This document shows, piece after piece, positions 45,744 through 55,501 of a stretch of 64,000 nt of DNA. The translations under genes and the position numbers were made by a program. A model generated the notes under the pieces. That model was not told where the DNA came from, searched no databases, and saw nothing but the letters and a program-made list of their open reading frames with translations. The DNA comes from Candidatus Brachybacter algidus. GTDB lineage: Bacteria > Bacteroidota > Bacteroidia > Chitinophagales > Saprospiraceae. The stretch lies in NCBI GenBank assembly GCA_016711705.1, contig JADJSK010000001.1:248001-312000 (forward strand), given 5' to 3'. Position 1 is the stretch's first letter. Each line of letters opens with the position of its first letter.

Positions 45744-46056
45744 GCTGGGTCGCTTTGCTTTAGGTCGCCTATATTTAGGTCGCTTTTCTTTAGTTTTTTA
45801 GATGATACTCAATTTGTGCTAAGATTCGCTATGAATTCTGTTAAAAAGCTATATCACAAAGTTGCACAAAGAAGCTCAAAGTTTCACAAAGCTGTAGGAA
45901 TAAGTATCACAGAGATTCTGTGTTACCCTTGCTTCCGCGCAGCGGCCACTGGTATCAAAGAGTTCCTCAAAGAATTCTCAAAGTTTCACAAAGTTGTTTT
46001 TAAGCTCCGATAACCTACACACTTCCTAACTATCTACTTGTTAACTGGGGCACTTT
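45744..46056. repeat. AGGTCGCTTT and CACAAAGTTTCACAAAG phrase-repeat region
   Basis: About 310 bp of convergent spacer. 45753-45797 has three copies of TTTAGGTCGC(T/C)T; 45850-45995 has many CACAAAG/CTCAAAG units with a CAGAGATTCTGTG hairpin. A 65-codon frame here is Lys/His/Phe-rich only because of the repeats, and I do not call it a gene. Confidence 0.7.
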
Positions 46057-47142
46057 TCATTCAAAGAGACTCAACTGCCCATTACCAAATCTCTTAAACA
46101 AACTGGAATCTACTTCCGGCAGGCTTCCGTCGTTGAAATACTTCTTTTTTCCGAGCATGAATTGTTGTCGTATTATGTCGGCAAAATTCCCTTCACCCCG
46201 CATTCTGATGGAAAAACGATGATCTTCTGTACTTCCACCATGCAGGCTTTCTATTTGATGGATGACTCTTTCCGCCTTGTCGGGATATGCTTTTTGAACC
46301 CAATCTTTAAATATAGTTGCAACATCACCATTCAACCTGACCATCACATAAGTCACGGCAATCGCTCCTGCTTCAGCTCCTTTTTTCATGATCTCTAATA
46401 AGTGATTATCATTAATTGAAGGGATGATAGGAGAGATCATGAGCATCACAGGAATGCCAGCATCAGTAAGTTTGCGAATGGTTTGAAATTTCTTCGCAGC
46501 ACTTGCCGTTCTGGGTTCCATCTTTCTTCTCAACGATTCATCCATGCTGTTGATCGTGATGATGACCTGTGCCAGATTCTTTTCAGCCATTGGCGCCAGG
46601 ATGTCAATATCCCTTTCTACCAATGAATTTTTTGTGATGATGCCTACAGGATTATTATAGAGTTCAAATACTCGGAGCATTTTTCGGGTGATTTTAAGAT
46701 GTTTTTCAGCCGGTTGATAACAATCAGTATTTCCGGATAGAACAACGAGTTCACCTTGCCAACTTTTCTTTTCAAATTCGGAAGTCAGAATTTCCGGAGC
46801 ATTTTCTTTATATAAGATCTTTCTTTCGAAATCCACTCCGGCACTATATCCCCAATAGTTGTGTGTGATCCGCGCATAACAATAGATGCAACCATGCTCG
46901 CAGCCCTGGTAGGGATTGGCAGAATAGGGCATCCGGACGTCCGGGCTTGTGACCTTGTTGATGAGGGTCTTTGGATAGATCTTGATGTATTGAGTCTTTT
47001 CTTTATCGCCTTCGTCTTCTTTGTACGGTTCGTCATTATAAATGGCTTCACCTGAGCGATCCAATTTGTCAAATCGATTGTGCGTATTGAGTTGAGATCC
47101 TTGTCCAGGAATGATTTTGTCCTTATTGTGTGCCACTGGCAA
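46057..47142 (-). CDS. PA0069-family radical SAM protein (SplB-like)
   Basis: 361 residues. The radical SAM cluster motif is CEHGCIYCYAR (CxxxCxxC), in the context NPYQGCEHGC typical of the PA0069/SPL-related family, followed by VVLSGNTDCYQPAEK and ITKNSLVERDIDIL. The N-terminus KIIPGQGSQLNTHNRFD also fits the family (its KGRGA-x-x-N-x-x-NRF-like start). The reaction of this family is unknown; relation to spore photoproduct lyase is only structural. No ATG precedes it: TTG 47142 or GTG 47136 is the start. Confidence 0.9.
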   Translation of the reverse strand: MPVAHNKDKIIPGQGSQLNTHNRFDKLDRSGEAIYNDEPYKEDEGDKEKTQYIKIYPKTLINKVTSPDVRMPYSANPYQGCEHGCIYCYARITHNYWGYSAGVDFERKILYKENAPEILTSEFEKKSWQGELVVLSGNTDCYQPAEKHLKITRKMLRVFELYNNPVGIITKNSLVERDIDILAPMAEKNLAQVIITINSMDESLRRKMEPRTASAAKKFQTIRKLTDAGIPVMLMISPIIPSINDNHLLEIMKKGAEAGAIAVTYVMVRLNGDVATIFKDWVQKAYPDKAERVIHQIESLHGGSTEDHRFSIRMRGEGNFADIIRQQFMLGKKKYFNDGSLPEVDSSLFKRFGNGQLSLFE

Positions 47143-47219
47143 ATAATATTATATAACCAAAATAGTGACAAAGTTATAAAATATAACCAATTTGCGAATA
47201 ATTAGTTTGGCCATCTCCG

Positions 47220-47285
47220 AAATTTAAAATAGTCCTCTGTAGGGACAGGTCGCGACCTGTCCCTACAGAGGACTATTTTAAATTT
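47220..47285. repeat. Perfect 66-bp palindromic hairpin repeat, copy 2
   Basis: A perfect inverted repeat centred on TCGCGA at 47250-47255. The inner stem is GTAGGGACAGGTCG with CGACCTGTCCCTAC (same as 3105-3164, where one base is mismatched); the outer stem is TAGTCCTCT with AGAGGACTA, different from copy 1 yet fully paired; both copies are bounded by TTTAAAA-like A/T bases. Confidence 0.92.
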
Positions 47286-47319
47286 TATCATTCAACATCC
47301 AAAATCCAACATTCAGCAT

Positions 47320-47352
47320 TATTTTTATTACCCATTACCCATTACAAATACC
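47320..47352. repeat. ATTACCC phrase repeat
   Basis: Short (ATTACCC)n run at the 3' end of the methyltransferase gene on the minus strand, same family as 32958-32982 and 35308-35336. Confidence 0.6.
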
Positions 47353-47354
47353 CA

Positions 47355-48185
47355 TCACCCATGCTTCACCGGCCTAAATCCAATATGCCACAGCTTCCAA
47401 TTCGCCGGAACTAAGGTATATTGCTTGGGAGCAACTGTATTTGTTTTAAAAAAAATCAGGCCAAAATAGTAGATATCGATGCTGAGGGTGACATCCGGAT
47501 GTTGTTTGATTTCTTCCCAGGCTTGCATCATGCCTTTTGACCAGTATATATCATCGAAGATTAGGATCATTTCATGCTCATTTCTTGAGGAAATTAATTG
47601 GTTAAAATATCTTAAAGTGGCCTCATATGTGTGATTACCATCCAGATATACGATATCGGGAAGTTCGTTTTTTTTCAGGCATTCAAGTAAGGTTTCATCA
47701 AAGTTGCCCGTTAAAATTTCTATATTTTCCTGCCCAAGGTTTTTAAACACCTTTCGAGCTTGTGATGCTATTGCAGGATTGCCTTCAAGACTGATGACCT
47801 TGGTAGCATATTGTGCGAGGTGAGCGGCAGAGATACCAAGGGAAGTCCCCATTTCCAATACATATTTTGGTTTAAAATAAGCACAAATATTATGCAACCA
47901 AAGCGATTTCAATTTTCCTGAAACAGCTGTTTTAGCGATTCTTGATATCTTATCGGTTTTCGAAGTTTTAGAACTTTTACTTCCTGCACCAAGATCAAGC
48001 ACTTCAATTTTCTGATCAGTATTTTCTAAAGCAATTCTTTCTATTTTAATTTTCTTTTCAAAATCTTCATTTAATTTATTTCTGAAAATAAAATCGACAA
48101 ATTCGTACACAAAAGGGGAGTGGACGTTGTAAAGCGTCGTGGCTCGGAAATAAAATTTTAGGAAATTTTTAATAGAGTTGATCAA
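47355..48185 (-). CDS. Class I SAM-dependent O-methyltransferase-like protein
   Basis: 276 residues. The core has VLEMGTSLGISAAHLA (motif I), VISLEGNPAIASQA and DIVYLDGNHTYE, typical of methyltransferase_24 (O-methyltransferase-like) proteins. It opens with LYNVHSPFVYEFVDFI, a start widely seen in Bacteroidota homologues. A Ser/Lys-rich insert (SKSSKTSKTDK) after DLGAG is unusual. TTG 48185 is the only nearby start. Substrate unknown. Confidence 0.85.
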   Translation of the reverse strand: MINSIKNFLKFYFRATTLYNVHSPFVYEFVDFIFRNKLNEDFEKKIKIERIALENTDQKIEVLDLGAGSKSSKTSKTDKISRIAKTAVSGKLKSLWLHNICAYFKPKYVLEMGTSLGISAAHLAQYATKVISLEGNPAIASQARKVFKNLGQENIEILTGNFDETLLECLKKNELPDIVYLDGNHTYEATLRYFNQLISSRNEHEMILIFDDIYWSKGMMQAWEEIKQHPDVTLSIDIYYFGLIFFKTNTVAPKQYTLVPANWKLWHIGFRPVKHG

Positions 48186-48290
48186 TCAGTTTATATTAAA
48201 ATTTAACACATGTAACGTTAAGAAAGGAAATGGCTATATTATTAGCATTAAAAGTACATTCGTCTTTTGATTTAATATTAAATTAAGCCA

Positions 48291-48319
48291 TTTGAATTCG
48301 AAATATCTTATTAATCTTG
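48291..48319 (+). promoter_or_regulatory. Candidate promoter TTTG-N17-TAATCTTG
   Basis: TTTG at 48291-48294 and TAATCTTG (one base off TAnnTTTG) at 48312-48319; the ATG at 48336 lies 17 nt after it. Confidence 0.4.
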
Positions 48320-48335
48320 CGAAACAAAAAACAAA

Positions 48336-48830
48336 ATGAGAATACTTTCAATATTATTTCTGGTAGTTATCATGTCATTCAGCGTTCATGCCCAGAAATA
48401 CAGAACTGCAGCGGGTATCAGGATAGGTACAGAATTTGGTCTAACAGTCCAACAATTGATACTCGAAAGTACGACTATTGAAGGTATCATCCAGAAAGGT
48501 TTCTTCAACGATCAGACTTCTATCACTGTCTTATATGAACAACATCAGAAGATGATCTTCAAAGGATTAAACTTTTATATTGGAGCAGGTCCACACGCAG
48601 GCATCTATGGTAAGGATCGGGATGGCCGCAAGAACAGTTATGGATTGACAGCAATCGGTGGTATAGAAATGCGTTTCGGGAAATTATGTGCTTCATTCGA
48701 CTATAAACCTGCCATCAACTTCGTTGGCGGCGAACAGATATTTGACAGCCAGACGGCGATTTCTTTGCGCTACATCATCATTCCTGCTAAGAAAAAGGAG
48801 AAGAACTGGAAGTTTTGGGAGAAGTGGTAA
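48336..48830 (+). CDS. Small secreted beta-barrel-like protein, hypothetical
   Basis: 164 residues with a clear signal peptide ending SVHAQ (residue 20). The mature part has alternating beta strands (GLTVQQLILESTTIEGIIQ, NFYIGAGPHAGIYG) of the OmpW/OmpX-like small-barrel type and ends KKEKNWKFWEKW. No named family is recognised. It is monocistronic, divergent from the methyltransferase gene. Confidence 0.7.
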   Translation: MRILSILFLVVIMSFSVHAQKYRTAAGIRIGTEFGLTVQQLILESTTIEGIIQKGFFNDQTSITVLYEQHQKMIFKGLNFYIGAGPHAGIYGKDRDGRKNSYGLTAIGGIEMRFGKLCASFDYKPAINFVGGEQIFDSQTAISLRYIIIPAKKKEKNWKFWEKW

Positions 48831-49189
48831 CTTCCCCTCTCGAGGGGTGGGAGCCCCGGGGTGGCTATTCCCCTCTCGAGGGGTGCCGAAGGCGGGGTGG
48901 CTTATTGAATGAAGAATGAAAAATGAAGAATGAGAGTGGGCGGAACTTCTAGCTCAGGAATGCAATCGATTATCATGAAAATATTGGATGTTGAATGTTT
49001 GATGTTTGAATGATTTGAGTGAGTATAATTATTGAAGTTACTAATTTAAGTAATAATACCCCGAATGGGGTTGAAGAATAATAACTCCGGGTGCAACCCG
49101 GGGTAGAAAAGTTATCCTACCAACCCCGGAGTGGGTTGAACTATTTTATTAAATAAATTCTACTTAAACATTATGAATCAAGTGATTTA
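48831..49189. repeat. Intergenic hairpin and phrase-repeat cluster
   Basis: About 360 bp. 48834-48903 has two CCCCTCTCGAGGGG hairpins joined to GGCGGGGTGGC; 48905-48940 has GAATGAAAAATGAAG units; 48986-49013 GTTGGATGTTGAATGTTTG; 49059-49140 has CCGGGTGCAACCCGG (stem 6, loop 3) flanked by two copies of CCCCGGAGTGGGTTGAA-like sequence. No gene is seen. Confidence 0.7.
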
Positions 49190-50723
49190 TTACACTCTGA
49201 TTAATTTCTTCACCAAAACTCGCTTGCCCACATTCATCTGCAAATAATACACCCCTGATAGCAAATCATTGATATTTAGCAAGGCAGGAAGATCGCCATT
49301 TGATTTTTTGAAGCATGACCTTACCATTAATATCTCGAAGGATCAACTCGTCATATTGTTTATCTTTTTCATTCAATGGAATGATGTTGACCTCGTCATA
49401 ACCGGGATTGGGGTAGATGGCAAAAGCATTGTCTGCATTTATGTTCTTTGTCGCCAGTCCCGTCAACTGATACCTGGTGCGCTGTCTTCTTTGTTCAAGA
49501 AAAGGTTTGAGGCCATAAGGTGTGTGATTGTCTATCTTTTTGGTGTAGGCATTGTGAAAGTCATTAATGTTGTATCCATAGTCTTTAGGTCGATAAGTAT
49601 CAGCTTCCGCCGCCGGAGTGATAAGTACATGCCATTCATCGATCTTTGGAAAAACACTATCCGGCAAAGTCACATTATTGGTCACAGAATCCAGATAATT
49701 GATGAAGATCTGTTTGAATTCCGGTACGTTTAAAAGTGAACTAATCAGCGGGCGTGGTTCATTCTGATGATACCATTTCAGCGCATCTCGTTCCAACCAA
49801 TCGATACCCAACCAATCGATGCCGAAGGTATTGTCTGTATCGTAAGCTGCATAGTGAAACTGCCCGGTAAATGGCTCTTTGTAAAGATAAAAATTGTTCT
49901 TCAGGTAAAAATAATCATCCCAGTTACCCGTTGCTATATCCACAGCATAAGTTTTTAACACACTTCTGATATTCAGGATATTGTGAATATTCGTGGAAAA
50001 GCCGACAGCGTTTGGTTTATTTACAAAACTGATCAACTCTACAAGATCAGAATAGTCATCCGCATCTTCATTCGTTTTTAGATCATATGCTCTTGTCACA
50101 GGGTCATTAAATATATTTTTGTAACCTGACTGCTCAGGGCCCTGATAAGTAAAGTCTGCCGGATAAGTACATTTGTATAAATTCCCTTTATCGGATTCAA
50201 AATGATCCTCTATCCATTCATCATCAGGTTCTTCTAAATTGGTGTAAAGGCCCCTATATTCATTGTTGATATATACTTTTACGAATGCTCCACGTCGCGG
50301 CAGGAGACCACATCTTTCATAGATGTAATAGTACAGCATTTGGCGGATCATGGTCGGGTCATTGACATTGGCGAGCAGATTTATCTTTTTTACACCTTGA
50401 TACTTGCGCCCTTTTTCGTAAGTATTGAAACTAAGCTTAAAGGATTTTTTTTGATTGTTGAGCGCTGTATTGCCTTTGAGCCGGAAACCTACATGTTCCA
50501 AAGTATCCCGGGCACTCAGATCATTATAGACAAAAGTACATTTCGAATAAATATCGTTGACCTTATTATTGATGATGTATTTTAGCGTGTCAGGATCAAT
50601 GGATATATGAATTTCAGATATCTGCTTGTCGTCGAAAAGTTTAGCTGTTTTCTGCGCCGAAGTTATGTTGCAAAACATCGAGAGGGCAAAGAGGAAAATA
50701 AATTTTAGTATAGATTGAAGCAT
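49190..50723 (-). CDS. CotH-family protein with T9SS type A tail, frameshifted near the 3' end
   Basis: Signal peptide ends SAQ (residue 24). CotH-type features include RLKGNTALNNQKKSF, the YRGLYTNLEEPDDEW segment and AAYDTDNTFGIDW; CotH proteins are atypical protein kinases of the PI3K-like fold. From FAIYPNPGYDEVNIIPL a type A T9SS domain starts. The frame then ends early at 49266 because of the A6 run (T6 on plus, 49304-49309). Removing one base restores SNGDLPALLNINDLLSG and VYYLQMNVGKRVLVKKLIRV with a stop at 49190, giving 510 residues. The repaired tail is a canonical T9SS ending, so sequencing error is likely. Confidence 0.85.
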
Positions 50724-50825
50724 AAATGTGAGATTTACAACAGTAAAGATAGTTTTGATTATTTTCTAAAATGTTAATTTTTAAAATTAAATTTCAAAAG
50801 ATCCTGTTTTTCAAATAGTTAGATT

Positions 50826-50833
50826 TATATTTG
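50826..50833 (+). promoter_or_regulatory. -7 element (TATATTTG) of the A-B-A'-B' cassette
   Basis: TAnnTTTG match 32 nt before the ATG of gene A; no clear -33 TTTG. It may drive all four cassette genes, since their spacings are 17-22 nt. Confidence 0.4.
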
Positions 50834-50864
50834 AAAATCGTTCACAATTTAAAAACTCACATAA

Positions 50865-53800
50865 ATGACTATACTACCTTCTAGACTTTTATTACGTTCA
50901 GTGATAAAAACCATTATTCTCTTTTCTTGCCTTACATTAGGTGTAATTAGTTCTAAAGCACAATGTATACAAGCTTATTTTATTGAAACAAAAGGCTTTT
51001 ATTGTAAGGATGAAGGATCAATTTGTATTGTTACTGTAGCTAAAGGTGATGATTGTAATGATTATATTTATGAACTTGAATATTTAACGGCCTCCTTTAA
51101 TTTAACTGATATTGGTGACTTTACTTTAGGGACTTCATCGAATCCATTGAAAACGAAATTGACTGCTTCCGAATTTCCGATACATGATAGTGAGATAAGA
51201 AAATGTTTGAAAGGTAAAGTGTTGATCCCTGGTTGTGTATTTACACTTAAACTAGTAAATCAATTTGATCCGACTGATATCTATGCATCTACCACATTTA
51301 AAGTGGATGATTATAAAATTCTTACAGGTATTAATACTGTATCTGCCTTAATAGGAACAGGAGATTTATTGACTCCTAACGGATTAGGGCCGGGTCCTTT
51401 CAGTATTAACACACCGCAAAAACTTGTAATTAATGGCACCCTCATTGTGGATATGGATTACTTTTTTGGTACACAGTTATATAAACTTTACAATGATATT
51501 GTGCTTACTGCAGGATCAAAGGTTATTATAAGCCAGGGTCAAGACCTGGATGTATACAGGGCTAATTTTTATAAATGCCCTGAATACAATAACTGGGAAC
51601 ACATTTTGGCCTTAGAAGGATCTTCAATTGAATGTGAACGAACGACCATAAGCGGTGCAAATACAGGTCTGTGGTTAAACCATAATTCTACACTTCTAAC
51701 TTATGGTGCAGATTTTTTCGATAATTTTTGCGGACTAAGGGCTTCAGATGTTAACCATACTCCAATGACTGCAAACATTATTACAAGCCCTGCTTCCTTA
51801 ACTAATTCGGGAACGGTTTTTAGTAATAATAAATTTGGTATTGTACTGTATGATGCTTCTCCAATTATTATAGCCAATCCGTTTTTGTTTGATAACTCTG
51901 TTGGTATTAGTATGAGTTATTCATCATTAAAAGGAGATAACATAAGTTTAAGTGATAATGATTATGGTGTGGAATCGGTCTATTCCAATAGCCTTATTGA
52001 AATTAAAAATTCAGATTTTTTCCATAATAAAATTGGACTCTATTCCATCTCATCCGAATTAGATGTAGAAGATAATCATTTTGGAAGTAATGGCTTGGCA
52101 ATAAATATTTTGGGATTTAATGGTTACCATAGTAAAGTGAAAAGTAATACTTTTTTTCAGGATGACCAAGGTATATTAGGTTTGTCACATGCTTCAAGGG
52201 CTGAAATTTCCTTTAATGATATAAGAGCTAAGACTTTACCCTACTCACTAAGCGGTATTGCTCCATATTCACATATCTGGAGTTTCACCAATAACTATGC
52301 CTGGGATTTAACTAACGGTTCCAGTACATTCTCATCCACTCCTATAGTTGCACTGAATAATACCAAAAGTGCACGTGTAGGACACAATACAGATACCGGC
52401 AACGGACCTTCAGCTATCGTCAATGGGACTATTGGTATTTCAGTAAGCGGTGGAGGAAATAATGTTATAGACTATAATACTGTAGTCAATCTAATTAACG
52501 GGGCTCCCGGAATACAATTGATGGGTAGTCCGGGTGCTATGATCAGCTGTAATGAAAGTTCTGCCTCTGAGGGGCTTAGAGTAATAAATAATAATAACGC
52601 GTCGGATATTTCAGGAAATATTTTTACCGGTAACGGATATAACCTCAAATATGGAACCGCATTGAATACTTTAGGAACATCAGGCATTCAAATGTATAAA
52701 GATAATATTTTTGATGCGAGTTCTTCGTCATTTCCAAATGCTAGACATTTTGGTTCTATTGGAGAAATTAATAATAGTAAATACATAGAATCTGACTACG
52801 TTGGATCCATTCCGGTAATTCAAAATGGTCCTTATTTCCCAAATTTCCTTCCTCTTAATTCTGGATGGTTTTCTGTAGAAAGAGATGGAAAACACTTTAA
52901 ATGCGGTCCGGAGTTAATTGAGCCTGGAGATTCTACGCATTTTCGTATGGCGAATGAGAACATTGGACTTTTGAATAATAACATAGGATTAGTATACAAT
53001 GCTGAAGTAGAATTTGATACCAAACTAAAGTTGATGAGGAGTTTGCGGAGATTGAATGAAATAGGAGTGATGACAGACGAGCAACAGCAATGGTATGATG
53101 AGCTTTCCGGGACTTTGTTTGGGCAGTTTATTAATATAGAAAACCTTAATCTACAAGCATCTTCATTTACCGAGGATCAGCAGGCGGGATTAAATTCTTT
53201 GGAAGATCTGATAAAAGAAAAGTCAACCTTGCTGAGTGAAATTACATGGGTCAACTATAATGAAGAAAGCGAAGAATTTGAAATAGATGAAGAAGCGAAA
53301 GCCCAATTTGAAGAGAGAAAAGAAGACCTGTCACAGGTTTTGATCGCTAAGGGGCGGATCCTGGCAGATTCACGAACACAGCTAAGGGAAATCTTACCGG
53401 CCTTAAAAGACCTTAACAATGCAATTACTCCAAATGGCACGACTTCATCTGAGAATCTGCAGGCAATCAATCGGATCCTGTATAATAGGTTAAATTCAGA
53501 TACGCTGAATTATACGGATGAAGAAAAGGAGCAAATAGTACAGGTAGCGAGTCAATGTATGGGTATGGGAGGAGAAGCTGTGGCCCAGGCAAGATCGATG
53601 AGAACAGAATTTGATACAAAATATTATGAATACAATGATGAATGCCTGGTATTCAATGAATTGCCAGCGCAGCGAAAAAAGGGTGAGGAAGATTATTCAT
53701 TGCGGATCAACCCTAATCCTGCAAATGAAACTACAACACTAGAAATAACTTCGATCGACGAGGAAAGAACAATTTACCTTGTAAATTACATGGGGAAAAT

Positions 53801-53929
53801 AGTCAAAACGTATGTTTTGGGTGCAAAAGAGAGCCGAAAGACTTTAAATATTGCTGACTGCCATCAGGTTTGTATTATATTAAAATTGAAGGTTTGGACC
53901 AAAACAAAAAATTGATCAAAATAAATTAG
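50865..53929 (+). CDS. Cassette gene A: large secreted right-handed beta-helix protein with T9SS tail (frameshift at 53858)
   Basis: About 1021 residues once repaired. Signal peptide ends SSKAQ; a Cys-containing N-terminal domain (KGFYCKDEGSICIVTV) is followed from about residue 180 to 620 by a long parallel beta-helix with NosD-like rungs (repeated I-x-x-N-x-F turns). A mostly helical region comes next (residues 690-940; NIGLLNNNIGLVYNAEVEFD, DELSGTLFGQFINIENLNLQ) and a type A sorting domain starting RINPNPANETTTLEI. As written the frame ends at 53915; restoring one C at 53858 (GCTGACTGCC to GCTGACCTGCC) gives LPSGLYYIKIEGLDQNKKLI and the stop at 53927-53929, matching paralogue A'. Function unknown; secreted or surface-bound. 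Confidence 0.85.
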
Positions 53930-53946
53930 TGTTTAAGGCTCACTAG

Positions 53947-55479
53947 ATGAAAAAAGTAATTCAAATTTTCTGCATATTTTTTTTGGTTGTTAAAACAGTT
54001 TCAGCGCAGTACATCAATAAACAATGGGTATTTGGATATGAATATGAACCTGACTACAAAGTTGGAATGAACTGTATTGATTTCAATGATCACAAGATCG
54101 AGGTGTATCCTTATGATTACCAGGATGATGTAATCTTCATGGCTTTTTCATCAGCTTTTATTAACGACAATGAAGGGAAAATCGCATTGTTGTCGGATAA
54201 TTGTTCAATATATGATAAGGAATTACATTTTATAGAAGGTGGAGAAAAAATGCATGATAATGATTTTTCTCATGAATATTGCAAAGATCATATCCACTTT
54301 TATGTAATAAGTAAATCCAATATTTTTTTTCCATATATTAAAGAGAAGGATCATTATTTTCAACTTTACAAGGATGTATATGCAACGGATGTGAAACTGG
54401 TCAGTTCCAACATCATGCTCAATAAAATCGGGTTTAATAGTCAAAATAAACTTGCTATCCAAAGTCATGATACAATAGATGATAAAAGATATCAAAGTAT
54501 TGCAATAATAAACCCAACCCTAAATAAGAATAAAGATGCCTGGTGGATATTTAATCTTGGTGAAGATACAAATGAGTATAGTGCTTATTTACTAAACGAT
54601 AATAAGTTGGATACAATGCATAAACAAAAAATAGGCCGGAAAATCAACGAAAGGTCTATCACTGTGAATGGTAGTATTTTTTCTCCTGATAACAAAACGA
54701 TGATACAGCTGATCAATGGCATTGGTCTACAGGTTTTTGACTTTGATGATGCCACAGGAATGTTTTCCAATGCAAGAGAGATCAAAGTAAGAATTGATAC
54801 ATTTAAATATTGGTCATTTGGCATGTGTTATTCACCGAACAGTAGATTTGTCTATGTGGGCACTGGCGGTTCGGATGAGGATCCCCCTTATTTAAACTAT
54901 TTATATCAAATCGATCTATGGGATAATAGTGTAGAGCAGTTAGCTACATTTTATCAATCGGATGAAACAGGATGGGATGTGGGCATAGGTTCTATCAGTC
55001 GTGGACCGGATTGCAGATTGTATGTATCACCCGGAAGCACATCACACTGGATGCATGTCATCCATTATCCCGATGAAGAAGGCGTAGCATGTGGTTTTCA
55101 ACCAATGGCCATAGACCTGCCCTATAGAGTTGGTAAGGTTTTACCAAATTTTATGCAAGGTGGGTCAGAATGTGACCCAACCTATGAATGGCCATTTGCA
55201 CTCGCCACTCAAACCCCGGTGGAGGAATTGCTGACTGATATAAATATGAGTCCCAATCCGGGAAGAGATATTGTATTTCTCAACTCTGAAAAAATTCAGC
55301 CTTCATTATGGACGCTAGATCTATATAATATGAATGGAAAGTTAATGAAATTGATGAAAGGAATCAACTCGTATATTACTCAAATCGATATTTCAGATTT
55401 AAGCGCAGCTGTGTATATCTATAAAGTCAGTGACAGAGACGGTAGGCTGCTGAAAGTGGGGAGGTTGATAAAAATTTAG
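53947..55479 (+). CDS. Cassette gene B: secreted propeller-like protein with T9SS tail
   Basis: 510 residues with a signal peptide ending VSAQ (residue 21). The body looks like a WD40/lactonase-like propeller common in Bacteroidota surface proteins: GIGLQVFDFDDATGMFSN, FGMCYSPNSRFVYVGTGG, LYQIDLWDNS and GSISRGPDCRLYVSPGS are successive blade-like strands, and CGFQPMAIDLP closes the region. The C-terminus from NMSPNPGRDIVFLNSEK is a type A sorting domain. It starts 17 nt after the repaired end of A. No catalytic residue is recognised. Confidence 0.85.
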   Translation: MKKVIQIFCIFFLVVKTVSAQYINKQWVFGYEYEPDYKVGMNCIDFNDHKIEVYPYDYQDDVIFMAFSSAFINDNEGKIALLSDNCSIYDKELHFIEGGEKMHDNDFSHEYCKDHIHFYVISKSNIFFPYIKEKDHYFQLYKDVYATDVKLVSSNIMLNKIGFNSQNKLAIQSHDTIDDKRYQSIAIINPTLNKNKDAWWIFNLGEDTNEYSAYLLNDNKLDTMHKQKIGRKINERSITVNGSIFSPDNKTMIQLINGIGLQVFDFDDATGMFSNAREIKVRIDTFKYWSFGMCYSPNSRFVYVGTGGSDEDPPYLNYLYQIDLWDNSVEQLATFYQSDETGWDVGIGSISRGPDCRLYVSPGSTSHWMHVIHYPDEEGVACGFQPMAIDLPYRVGKVLPNFMQGGSECDPTYEWPFALATQTPVEELLTDINMSPNPGRDIVFLNSEKIQPSLWTLDLYNMNGKLMKLMKGINSYITQIDISDLSAAVYIYKVSDRDGRLLKVGRLIKI

Positions 55480-55501
55480 TAAAAAATTAAAACATACGAA
55501 T

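Noticed and set aside
45816..46013. 65-codon ORF after the KAS gene
   Set aside because: It is made of CACAAAG-type repeats in an intergenic spacer and has no coding character.
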